64,000 nucleotides of DNA from Malaya genurostris (lineage: Eukaryota; Arthropoda; Insecta; Diptera; Culicidae). The DNA lies in contig NC_080572.1 in NCBI RefSeq assembly GCF_030247185.1, positions 159,427,580 through 159,491,579 of the forward strand, written 5' to 3'. Below the pieces are notes generated by a model. That model was not told the DNA's origin and did no database searches. It was given only the letters and a program-made list of their open reading frames with translations. The position numbers and the translations under genes were made by a program. Below, one piece after another: positions 22,851 through 32,189 of this stretch. The first letter of the stretch is position 1. Every line of letters begins with the position of its first letter.

Positions 22851-23060
22851 TTTAATGACATACCTAAAATATTCCAGAAGTAATCCATGGAAAACTGGTT
22901 GCGACACTTGGGCTACGATGTCATTATTCCTTTTTTCCTTGGTATTACATTCCTGTAGAGGAATTTGACTTTCTGTTTCAACAGAATTCGCAGCCGACTC
23001 ATAGTGTACAGAACCATTGCATGACTGGTTCTATGATCCTACTGACAATACGAATCCTTC
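22723..23060 (+). repeat. 337-bp direct duplication, left copy
   Basis: Matches 27745-28081 base for base apart from one T in a homopolymer (9 versus 8). It runs from TGAAAAAGGGGAATGCG to CGAATCCTTC and crosses the junction between repeat R and the SINE, so it is a copy of one already composite site. It sits directly before the LOA element. Confidence 0.93.
22849..23060 (-). mobile_element. tRNA-related SINE (Feilai-like), copy cut by the LOA insertion
   Basis: The sequence equals 27870-28081 on the other side of the LOA element. Read on the minus strand it is a SINE body ending at an A-run (T-run at 22840-22848). The 5' tRNA-like head is cut off here at 23060, where the LOA element begins. 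Identity to Feilai is from memory of the mosquito family and not checked. Confidence 0.6.
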
Positions 23061-23591
23061 ATGGCTGCTCGGCCATCCATGGAAGTTGACCATCAATGTC
23101 AATTTCCCTCTCTGAGCAGCCTAGATAGCCGTGTAGTGTCGGTAGCGGTTTCCCAACTGGCTAAGAATAACGCTACGGTCCACCTGTACCGGTGGTATAA
23201 GTCCACCAAACAGGTAAGCCGTGTGGCATCCGGCGGAATTATTTTTTACCAAGAATTGATCCACTGGTTTCCTGTTCCATGTCGTAAAAGGCCACAAAAA
23301 TAGGAACTCCTAAGTCAAGGTGTATTTCCGTGCCGATGGCTGAATGGCTGCAGGAGGTTAAACAATGCAGTCGTGAACGGAATATCTTGGGATTTTCCCT
23401 TACTGTGTTAAGCGAAGCTCTGGCACAGTGGACGACTTCTTTCTTCGCAACTCGTGGGATTTTAATGATTAAAACATTCAAAAAAATCCTTACATGGTTC
23501 GCTATAGGCGATTATAAGCCAATATATTTGGTTTCTTGTAGTTGTTGTACGGTAGGTGCTGGAGGTGGAGTGTTTGTTACTTTAATTGATA

Positions 23592-26500
23592 ATGGTTAGA
23601 GTAGCACAAATCAATCTCCAGCATAAACGTACAGCAACTATGAATCTATCCAGACTTCTGCAAGAAGGTAAAGCTTCTTTAGCTTTGGTTCAAGAACCAT
23701 ATTTCCAAAAGGGAAACTTCTACGTTGGAAAATTGTTAAACCCAGTCTTTGTTGCCTTTAACAAGACCGGTATGACTAATCCACGTGAAATGCCTCGAGC
23801 ATGCATACTTGCAAATAGTGCTCTCGATGTCTCTCTCATATCGGAGCTCACAACTCGGGATATTTGTGCTGTCACAGTTGGTATGACTACTGATGGCATA
23901 GACAGGAAATATGTCTATTGTTCGGCATATTTACCGCATAACCAACCTTCGCCAAGCGATGACTTCAAAAAGGTTGTATCATACTGCTGCAAAAGTGATT
24001 TACCGCTTGTAATCGGCAGTGACATAAATGCTCACCATATCATTTGGGGCAGCACAGATATAAATTCGAGAGGCTCTGATATGATGGAATTTGTGAGCAG
24101 TACAAACCTGCACATAGTCAATGCAGGAAACCGTCCAACTTTTGCGAGATCTGGCAGAGAGGAGGTTTTGGACGTAACTCTCTGCTCTGATAGAATTGCG
24201 CATGAGTTGGTGAATTGGCTCGTCTCCGATGAGCTCGAACCTTCGTTGTCTGATCATAAGTACATATTCTTTGATCATTCAAACGTTAAATTTGATATTA
24301 TCACATATCGTAATCCCAAATCTACAAACTGGGACCTCTATGAAGAGGGCTTGGCGACTAGATTTTACGGGTACCAACCAACAATTGAAACCCCAATTGA
24401 TTTGGAAAATGTTGTCGACGAGACAAACTCACTCATAGTTGCAGCATATGAAGAGGCTTGTCCACTTCGTATTGTGCGAGCTACTAGAGGAACTCCTTGG
24501 TGGAATGCTGAACTTGCTAGACTAAGGAAACTATGCAGAAGAGCTTGGAACCACCGTCGCAGAAATGGGTCGGAGGCATTCGTGTTGGCTCGAAGGGCTT
24601 ACAAAAATGCTCTTCGATCGTCTGAGCGAAGTGGTTGGAAAAGCCTCTGCACAAATGTCTCTAGTCTCAACGAGGCTAGCAGATTAAATAAGTTACTTTC
24701 GAAGTCTAAGGACTTTAATGTCAGTTTCTTAAGAACTTCAGATGGTGAACACTTGTCTGATGAAGGTGATGTACTTCACTATCTTTTTAACACTCACTTT
24801 CCAGGATGTATGGATCCATCACCGACAGCTCTTCCCGAGACTTTTTCAGGTAGTTACGATTCTTGGGCCCTTGCTCGAAGCGTTGTGACGATTGAATCGG
24901 TCAAATGGGCAGTTGAGAGTTTTGCTCCGTACAAGTCTCCTGGAAAGGATGGAGTTTTCCCAGTGTTACTGCAGAAAGGGTATGAACATTTCAAACATGT
25001 TTTGAAGAAAATACTTACTTTTAGTCTTGCGACAGGATATATTCCAAGAGCCTGGCAGGAAATAATTGTCAAATTTATTCCCAAAGGCGGCCGCGGCACT
25101 TATGAGGAAGCGAAGAGTTTCAGGCCTATCAGTCTAAGCTCATTTCTTCTTAAAACAGTGGAACGCATAGTCGATCACTATATCAGAGATGTTAGTTTGG
25201 GCCTGCATCCGCTACATGGAATGCAACATGCTTACCAGCGTGGAAAGTCCACTACAACCCTGTTACATGATGTTGTGTACAACATTGAAAAAGCTTTCTC
25301 ACAAAAGCAATCTTGCTTGGGAGTTTTCCTAGATATTGAAGGTGCCTTTGATAACGTGTCTTTCAATTCAATTCTGGAAGCAGCCCGTGGTCATGGCATA
25401 CCTTCAAGTATCACAAATTGGATACACGCAATGCTTAGCAATCGACTTCTTTGTTCATCGCTTCGGCAAGCAGAGATTAGAAAGCTAAGTGTCTGTGGGT
25501 GTCCTCAAGGTGGTGTACTATCCCCACTTTTATGGAACCTTGTCGCTGATGGTTTGTTAAGGAAACTTAATAACCTTGGATTTCCGACTTATGGTTTTGC
25601 CGACGATTATCATATATTGATGACCGGTATAAGCATTAACACTCTCTTTGATTTAATGCAGCAAGCCCTGCGATCTGTTGAACAATGGTGTTGTCAGGTT
25701 GGATTATCTGTAAATCCGGGCAAAACATCAATGGTGCTTTTCACTCATCGTAGGATAATCACAGGAGCTCGTCCGTTGCAGTTCTTTGGTTCAGAGGTCA
25801 CTGTGGTCGAACAAGTTAAATACGTCGGGGTTATTCTTGACTCAAAACTGAATTGGTCTGCTCACATTGACTTCAGAATTAAAAGAGCTTGCATGGCTTT
25901 CGGCCAATGTAGACGAGCTTTTGGAAAATCATGGGGACTCAAACCCAGATATATTAATTGGATCTACACAACTATTGTTAGACCAATTTTAGCATATGGA
26001 TGTCTTGTATGGTGGCAGAAAGGAGAAGTCGCGACAGTTCAGTCAAAGCTAAATCATCTCCAAAGGATGGTCCTAATGGCGATGACAGGAGCATTCACGA
26101 CAACTCCTACTGCTGCTCTAGAGGCGCTACTGTGCATTAAACCACTACATGTGTTCCTAAAACAAGAAGCATTATCTTGTGCATACCGTCTTAAGGTTAC
26201 AGGGCTTTGGAACAGTAACCCATTAGATTATGCTACCAGCCACACTCGCTTGTGGTCTCAAATGGTTACGTGGGATGAGTATTTACTCGCTCCTAGTGAC
26301 CTAACTCTCACATGCAGTTTTCCTTTCAAAACATTCAATGTGAGCTATCCTTTTCGTGAGGAATGGTTGTCTGGTTGTCTGGAACGACAACTTGATGAAC
26401 ACATAGTTTGTTATACGGACGGTTCTCTGTTGAATGGTCGTGCTGGTGCTGGTGTCTACTGTCGTGAAATGAGGCTGGAGCAGTCTCATTCACTTGGTAG

Positions 26501-27236
26501 ATACTGTACTGTGTTTCAAGCAGAAATCTACGCGATTCTGTGTGGAGTACAATCGGCACTTCAGCAGAGGATCTGTGGTAAGCGAATTTATTTTTGTTCC
26601 GACAGTCAGGCAGCCTTAAAAGCACTCAGTTCGAATGACTCACGGTCGAATCTAGTGATCGCATGTCGAACTCAAATTGAAGACCTCAGCATTTCAAATG
26701 CTGTTTACTTCTTATGGGTACCCGGCCATTCTGGTATTACTGGAAATGAATGGGCTGATGAGTTGGCTAGAGCTGGTGCAACGAATGATTTCGTTGGTCC
26801 TGAACCAGCTTTACCACTTTCAACTAGTTGGATAAAGCACAAGATTCGTTCTTGGGCTGTATCCAAACATGCCAGCTACTGGCGCAGCTTGCAAACTTGC
26901 GCTCAGGCAAAAGCATTTCTACCAGATTTAAATCTGAAAATGTCAAAGTGTCTACTGCATTTCTCCAAGCATCATTGCAGTATTCTGGTCAGAGCTCTGA
27001 CTGGACATTGCAAACTCAATTATCACATGGCTACTATTCAACGTGCTGAGTATTATTCGTGTGATTTGTGTGAATGCGATTATGGTACTTCATATCATCT
27101 GATATGTAACTGTCCCGCATTGACGCAGCTACGTATCCGGGTTTTTGGTTCTCCATACATGGTTGAGTCTGTGTATGCGGAGCTAAAATTGAAGGATATT
27201 CTCTCGTTTCTTACCCAATGTGGTAAGGAGCTATAG
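23592..27236 (+). CDS. LOA-like ORF2: endonuclease, reverse transcriptase, RNase H
   Basis: The open frame reaches back to a TTG at 23586; the first ATG is at 23592, giving 1214 codons. Endonuclease: residues about 1-225 with QINLQHKR, LALVQEPYF, SDINAHHIIWGS, SDHKYIFF. Reverse transcriptase: about 440-720 with FIPKGG, FRPISLSSFLLK, GVFLDIEGAFDNVSF, GCPQGGVLSPLLWN and the catalytic GFADDYHIL. RNase H: about 940-1060 with VCYTDGSLLNG, FQAEIYAI, FCSDSQAALKAL and WVPGHSGITGNEWADELA. A cysteine-histidine motif closes it (CDLCECDYGTSYHLICNC). No stop or frameshift and all catalytic residues seen, so this protein looks functional. Confidence 0.95.
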   Translation: MVRVAQINLQHKRTATMNLSRLLQEGKASLALVQEPYFQKGNFYVGKLLNPVFVAFNKTGMTNPREMPRACILANSALDVSLISELTTRDICAVTVGMTTDGIDRKYVYCSAYLPHNQPSPSDDFKKVVSYCCKSDLPLVIGSDINAHHIIWGSTDINSRGSDMMEFVSSTNLHIVNAGNRPTFARSGREEVLDVTLCSDRIAHELVNWLVSDELEPSLSDHKYIFFDHSNVKFDIITYRNPKSTNWDLYEEGLATRFYGYQPTIETPIDLENVVDETNSLIVAAYEEACPLRIVRATRGTPWWNAELARLRKLCRRAWNHRRRNGSEAFVLARRAYKNALRSSERSGWKSLCTNVSSLNEASRLNKLLSKSKDFNVSFLRTSDGEHLSDEGDVLHYLFNTHFPGCMDPSPTALPETFSGSYDSWALARSVVTIESVKWAVESFAPYKSPGKDGVFPVLLQKGYEHFKHVLKKILTFSLATGYIPRAWQEIIVKFIPKGGRGTYEEAKSFRPISLSSFLLKTVERIVDHYIRDVSLGLHPLHGMQHAYQRGKSTTTLLHDVVYNIEKAFSQKQSCLGVFLDIEGAFDNVSFNSILEAARGHGIPSSITNWIHAMLSNRLLCSSLRQAEIRKLSVCGCPQGGVLSPLLWNLVADGLLRKLNNLGFPTYGFADDYHILMTGISINTLFDLMQQALRSVEQWCCQVGLSVNPGKTSMVLFTHRRIITGARPLQFFGSEVTVVEQVKYVGVILDSKLNWSAHIDFRIKRACMAFGQCRRAFGKSWGLKPRYINWIYTTIVRPILAYGCLVWWQKGEVATVQSKLNHLQRMVLMAMTGAFTTTPTAALEALLCIKPLHVFLKQEALSCAYRLKVTGLWNSNPLDYATSHTRLWSQMVTWDEYLLAPSDLTLTCSFPFKTFNVSYPFREEWLSGCLERQLDEHIVCYTDGSLLNGRAGAGVYCREMRLEQSHSLGRYCTVFQAEIYAILCGVQSALQQRICGKRIYFCSDSQAALKALSSNDSRSNLVIACRTQIEDLSISNAVYFLWVPGHSGITGNEWADELARAGATNDFVGPEPALPLSTSWIKHKIRSWAVSKHASYWRSLQTCAQAKAFLPDLNLKMSKCLLHFSKHHCSILVRALTGHCKLNYHMATIQRAEYYSCDLCECDYGTSYHLICNCPALTQLRIRVFGSPYMVESVYAELKLKDILSFLTQCGKEL

Positions 27237-27239
27237 TCA

Positions 27240-27570
27240 GAAGGGTTCATCGTTCTTCCTGGAGTGAATGAATCCCTTCTGTATTTACCTTAAATTGGGT
27301 TTAGCAGATTGTTTGGCACCTTTTAGGGGGTGCCGAATTTACTTCTGCTCGTACATACTGCGAATCGTTCTGCATTCTTCCGGGAGTGCAGAATGGTGTC
27401 GCTTTTGTAAGATCTTCAAATCCTCTCGGGAGTTGGAGGTTTTATTAACAGCGGACTGTTCGGGACCTCGTAGAGGTTCAGAATTTACTTCTGCTTCCAC
27501 TAAATGTGATCCTCAGCAGATTGTTCGGCATCCCTTAGGGGTGCAGAATTTACTTCTGCTTTTATGTGTT
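27240..27570 (+). other. hairpin array in the LOA 3' UTR
   Basis: Five or six short stem-loops follow one another, for example GGCACCTTTTAGGGGGTGCC (about 27316), TTCTGCATTCTTCCGGGAGTGCAGAA (27369-27395), CCTCTCGGGAGTTGGAGG (27422-27439), GGACCTCGTAGAGGTTC (about 27463) and GGCATCCCTTAGGGGTGC (about 27526). The tag GAATTTACTTCTGCT recurs after three of them. They look like diverged tandem copies of one hairpin. It may be the RNA structure recognised by the element's own RT, by analogy with other non-LTR elements. Confidence 0.6.
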
Positions 27571-27744
27571 TTTGTGTCGTCAATTTTTCCCATCCTCCTA
27601 GTCCAACCCTTACCATTTCCTTTCAATCCTTCCCTCTTATATATCGGGAAAATGATGCTAAAAACAAATTGATGGCAAGGCACAAATCTCCAAATATCAA
27701 GGGGAACGTGCCATTTGAGCCAATTTGTTCTGATTCCTGATTCC

Positions 27745-28081
27745 TGAAAAAGGGGAATGCGTGCATAATTCATACAATTGATATTCGGAAGTGTTAAGGA
27801 ACATGTCAGTTGTTTTCGTATTCACGACATCCAGTTATGTCTCTGACATTACCCACCCGCCTTTTTTTTCATTTAATGACATACCTAAAATATTCCAGAA
27901 GTAATCCATGGAAAACTGGTTGCGACACTTGGGCTACGATGTCATTATTCCTTTTTTCCTTGGTATTACATTCCTGTAGAGGAATTTGACTTTCTGTTTC
28001 AACAGAATTCGCAGCCGACTCATAGTGTACAGAACCATTGCATGACTGGTTCTATGATCCTACTGACAATACGAATCCTTC
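27745..28081 (+). repeat. 337-bp direct duplication, right copy
   Basis: Second copy of 22723-23060, starting right after the LOA 3' end. Beyond 28081 the SINE head continues (CAGGTCGGGGCTTGAAC), while the left copy passes into the LOA 5' end, which places the insertion point at 23060/23061. Confidence 0.93.
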
Positions 28082-28101
28082 CAGGTCGGGGCTTGAACAT
28101 T
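27870..28101 (-). mobile_element. tRNA-related SINE (Feilai-like), near-complete copy
   Basis: On the minus strand it carries GTTCAAGCCCCGACC at 28084-28098, which fits a Pol III B box (GWTCRANNC), then a body of about 200 bp ending in an A-run (T-run before 27870). No A box is seen, so the 5' part of the tRNA-like head is missing. Placed beside the LOA element, this is the original SINE copy, and the left one is its target duplication. Confidence 0.65.
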
Positions 28102-28834
28102 ATAGAAACGATGAATCCTAGAAAACTTTAATCGCACGAGAACGTATGAAAAATGGTTTCTCCACGGGTGAAAATTCGCGGGTTACTAGACGACGGCCGA
28201 TTTTTCTGTCATTTTGGCTTTGACAGCCGTCACTGAATCGGTCCTGGTAGCCTTTTGGTGCCCGTGGCTACCCAGGTAACCAAAACGCCATAAGGGTAGT
28301 TGTGTTTCTTCACAGGGATTTTGCTATAATCTAATACCGTTTTCGTTTACTGATCAGAGCAGCCCGAAAGCTGACCCAGAGTCGCCCAAACAACGTTCGA
28401 TATGTTTGTTTTAGCAACCTGCGGTCGCTCTAGATCGGACACCAATCGCGTAGTTTCCCTCTGAAAATTTTCTCGGGTCGCACCACGCATCCATGCAAGT
28501 TTGTTTATTTTTCTCTTTTTCATGAGTTGTTGTTTAGGGCGCGTAGCACGTGTTCGTTTTACTCGAAGTCAGAGCTGCCCGCGTCTAGGTTCAAAAACGA
28601 AAACAGTATAAGTAGTCTTCGTATATTATTTTCCTGATAGCGTCTTGGGTGCGTAAATCCAACAATGGGTTGAGGTTGTAACGAGCGGAAGAGTTGTCGT
28701 AATCAATAGAGAAGATATCAAGTACAGTGTGATCAATTTCATTGATTGTCTTTGGAATTATACAAACTTAGTCGTTGTGAAGTTCGGACGTGTTTTCCAT
28801 TCGCACCCAGTGCCGCGTGCAAAATATTTTTCTT
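28102..28834. other. unassigned sequence before the 262-bp array
   Basis: No gene is recognised. GC content is higher than in most of the window. It may be 5' flank or leader sequence of the element whose monomers start at 28835. Confidence 0.35.
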
Positions 28835-29802
28835 CATTTAGGGGTTAGCCAAATTTTGTGCTAGGGCACATAACCGTTTTCATTATTTTTACGTTTCGTC
28901 TTTGACTCATCAGTGCAGAGCAGTTCAAATTGAACTGCTTAGTGCTAAACTCGGCAGTTCAATTTGAACCGCTAAGCAGACGTAAAGTTTCTGCTACTTA
29001 CAGAACACTTTTTGTTTTGCAACGAAGTGCAATGTCTTTTCTGACGTGCCGAACGAAAACGTGTTTTCGACTATTTCTGGCCGATGCAGGTATGGTCATT
29101 TAGGGGTTAGCCAAATGTTGTGCTAGGGCACATAACCGTTTTCATTATTTTTACGTTTCGTCTTTGACTCATCAGTGCAGAGCAGTTCAAATTGAACTGC
29201 TTAGTGCTAAACTCGGCAGTTCAATTTGAACCGCTAAGCAGACGTAAAGTTTCTGCTACTTACAGAACACTTTTTGTTTTGCAACGAAGTGCAATGTTTT
29301 TTCTGACGTGCCGAACGAAAACGTGTTTTCGACTATTTCTGGCCGATGCAGGTATGGTCATTTAGGGGTTAGCCAAATTTTGTGCTAGGGCACATAACCG
29401 TTTTCATTATTTTTACGTTTCGTCTTTGACTCATCAGTGCAGAGCAGTTCAAATTGAACTGCTTAGTGCTAAACTCGGCAGTTCAATTTGAACCGCTAAG
29501 CAGACGTAAAGTTTCTGCTACTTACAGAACACTTTTTGTTTTGCAACGAAGTGCAATGTCTTTTCTGACGTGCCGAACGAAAACGTGTTTTCGACTATTT
29601 CTGGCCGATGCAGGTATGGTCATTTAGGGGTTAGCCAAATTTTGTGCTAGGGCACATAACCGTTTTCATTATTTTTACGTTTCGTCTTTGACTCATCAGT
29701 GCAGAGCAGTTCAAATTGAACTGCTTAGTGCTAAACTCGGCAGTTCAATTTGAACCGCTAAGCAGACGTAAAGTATCTGCTACTTACAGAACACTTTTTG
29801 TT
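28835..29802 (+). repeat. tandem array of 262-bp monomers (3.7 copies)
   Basis: Units start CATTTAGGGGTTAGCC at 28835, 29097, 29359 and 29621, an exact period of 262 bp. The last is cut at about 29802 where the ORF1 leader begins. Only a handful of bases differ between copies (for example CCAAATTTTG/CCAAATGTTG). Each unit has AGCAGTTCAA facing TTGAACTGCT around one base (28919-28939), and a related inverted segment about 12 bp later. Tandem monomers directly upstream of ORF1 are the arrangement of some non-LTR promoters, such as mouse L1. Confidence 0.93.
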
Positions 29803-29850
29803 TTTGGATATTTTTCTTGTTTATTTTAACTGTTTTTGTTTGTGTAATCA

Positions 29851-30735
29851 GTATGAGTTGCGAAATTTGTGCACTGGATACCTCCGTCGACACAATCATG
29901 TGGACATGCGTTGGCTGCCCTCGAAATTTTCTCGCGGCTTGCATCGGTGTTACATTCAGCGCAGTTCTCTCAGGAAGAGAGACAAAAAAGCAGATATTAA
30001 TTCTTATGTGCTGCCATGTTGCGAGGTATGTCAAGAATTACTACAAGTAAAGATGCATTATTGCAGCCTTGTTGAGCAACAAAAACTACTGGAGAACTTC
30101 AGGCCAACACGGAAGTGCTGCATAAGTTTGCATTTCAATACGAGAAGCCAACTGTAATACATGAGGCGATTGACGAACTAGAAGTCTTACTGACTACCAT
30201 AAAAAATGAGCTGATCGCACTATATAAAAATAGCAGTTTACCGGGAAGTGTTACAAGCATTAAAAATCACATGACAGCACGGCAAGATACAGCTTTAAAG
30301 TCGACAAAAGAAAGTGTGTTCTCGACACTGCAAATCGTGACGTCAGAATTTTCTACAAATTTGCGAGACTTGAGTAACGAAATAAGGCAACTCAGCCAGC
30401 TATCACTTGACACAGCAACCTGTTTACCTTACAATCCGAAATCTACGGTCGAGTTGGACATTCTAGAAGAGTTGAAGTCTTTATCAACAAATATTGCTGA
30501 AATTCAAATTGTTGTATCATCATCATCATCGACACCTGCCCCAGTTTGGATGACGTATTGAACTGTAAAAAAACCGACTATTTTGGGTGGCGTTTATTAG
30601 GCACCAAAAAGGTATGGAAAGCTGATTCAAGTGAGTACGACGCATGCCAATCTAGGTCCCGAAGTCAGCAAAATGAGGCTGATAAGTCAAGAAGGCGCAA
30701 AAAGCGAAATTCAAGAAAAAAAAACCTGTTTTAAT
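29851..30735 (+). pseudogene. CR1-like ORF1 with PHD-type zinc finger, frameshifted
   Basis: Starts at about 29851 with MSCEICALDTSVD. A C4HC3-like pattern follows: CEIC, then WTCVGC, then ACIGV, then, after a frameshift near 29940, YVLPCCEVC. The usual histidine before ACIGV is leucine here. Two further shifts (about 30090 and 30560) connect a coiled, leucine-rich segment (ELEVLLTTIKNEL, LSNEIRQLSQLS) and a basic tail (GWRLLGTKKVWKADSSEYD ... SRRRKKRNSRKK). PHD-like ORF1 proteins are known in CR1-group elements. The element is truncated at about 30735, and ORF2 does not follow. Confidence 0.7.
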
Positions 30736-32100
30736 CCACCTAGTGCTGTAATGATGCCTTTCTCATATCAATCATACTTTCATATATAATACTGCGATTC
30801 TTGAAAGAATAACCGAAATCGGTTTGTTTGACCGTCTACTGATAAAAACTATCAATTGGAAAAGATTTGAGGTCGATTCAGAAAATTTTTAAGGTTTTTC
30901 CCCATTTTCAGTGATGGTATACAATTTTTAACCCACTTTACCCTATATTTCCGGATCTGGAAGTCAGATCCGCATGAAATTCAGGAATTACGTATGGGAC
31001 CACAGGACCTTTCATTTGAATCTAAGTTTGTAAAAATCGGCTCGGCGATCTATGAGAAAAGTTAGAATACATATTTTCTTTTTTTGCACATTTTACCCCA
31101 TAACTCCCGAACCGGAAGTCGGATCTAAATAATATTCTGAAATTTTTTATGGGACCTCAAGACCTTTTATTTGAACCTAAGTTTGTAAAAATAGGTTCAG
31201 TCATCTCTGAGAAAAGTTAGTGCAATTTTTTTCACATTTTACCCCATAATTCCGGAACCGGAAGTCCAAATAATATTCACGAATTTTATATGGGACCACA
31301 AGACTTTTCATTTGAATCTATTGTTTGTGAATTTCTATGAGAAAAGTTAGAACACATATTTTCTTTTTTCTGCATATTTTACCCCATAACTCCCGAACCG
31401 GTAGTCGGATCCAAGTAATATTCAGGATTTTTTATGGGACTTCAAGACCTTTCATTTGAACCTAAGTTTGTGAAAATCGGATCTCTGACAAAAGTTAGTG
31501 CACTTATTTTCACTATTTTTTGCACATTTTACCCCATAATTCCGAAACCGGAAGTCGGATCCAAATAATATTCAGGAATTTTATATGGGACCACAAGACC
31601 TTTCATTTGAACAATACACATATTTTGATATTTTTTGCACATTTTACCCCATAACTCCGGAACCGGAAGTCGGATCCAAATAATATTCAGGATTTTTTAT
31701 GGGACCACAAGACCTTTCATTTGAATTTGAGTTTGTGAAAATCGGTTCAGCCATCTCCGAGAAAAGTTAGTGCACTTATTTTCACAATTTTTTGCACATT
31801 TTACCCCATAATTCCGGAACCGGAAGTCGGATCCAAATAATATTCAGGAATTTTGTATGGGACCATGAGATCTTTCATTTGAATCTAAGTTTGTGAAAAT
31901 CGGTTCAGCCATCTCCGAGAAAAGTTAGTGCAAAAAAACGTTACATACACACATACGCACATACACACACACATACACACACAGACATTTTGCGTACTCG
32001 ACGAACTGAGTCGAATGGTATATGACACTCGGCCCTCCGGGCCTCGATTCAAAAATCGGTTTTCACAGTGGTTGCATAACCTTTCTATATGACAAAGGAA
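30726..32100 (+). repeat. non-autonomous repeat T, copy 1, with internal sub-repeats
   Basis: Starts CCTGTTTTAATCCACCTAGTG then GATGCCTTTCTCATAT, and ends with ACCTTTCTATATGACAAAGG, a small terminal hairpin. At least seven diverged sub-repeats of 115-150 bp lie between about 30950 and 31920, each with the tag CCGGAACCGGAAGTCGGATC and then GACCTTTCATTTGAA. A CACACATACAC stretch and GACGAACTGAGTCGAATGG follow. No protein is encoded. Similar repeats are common in Aedes-type genomes, from memory; I do not know a name. Confidence 0.8.
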
Positions 32101-32189
32101 AAAATACAATAACAGATCCAATGTTTTTTCAACGCATCATTCATCTACAAAATGACATCATAATAACATTATTAGTCACAACATGAATA

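Larger units (their letters stand above)
23061..27744 (+). mobile_element. LOA-like non-LTR retrotransposon, with complete ORF2 but no ORF1
   Basis: A single ORF with AP endonuclease, reverse transcriptase and RNase H, a structured 3' UTR (27240-27560) and a 3' end of short repeats (CTGATTCCTGATTCCTGA at about 27729-27746). Endonuclease plus RNase H with R1-like motifs (QINLQHKR) fits the LOA clade; the I clade is the alternative. Upstream there are only about 530 bp, too little for a usual ORF1 with zinc knuckles, so the 5' half is deleted or truncated. The element is flanked by the 337-bp duplication. Confidence 0.85.

Noticed and set aside
23330..23599. Open frame before the LOA ORF2 as a candidate ORF1
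   Set aside because: Only 89 codons, no zinc knuckle or RNA-binding motif; probably 5' leader or deletion remnant.
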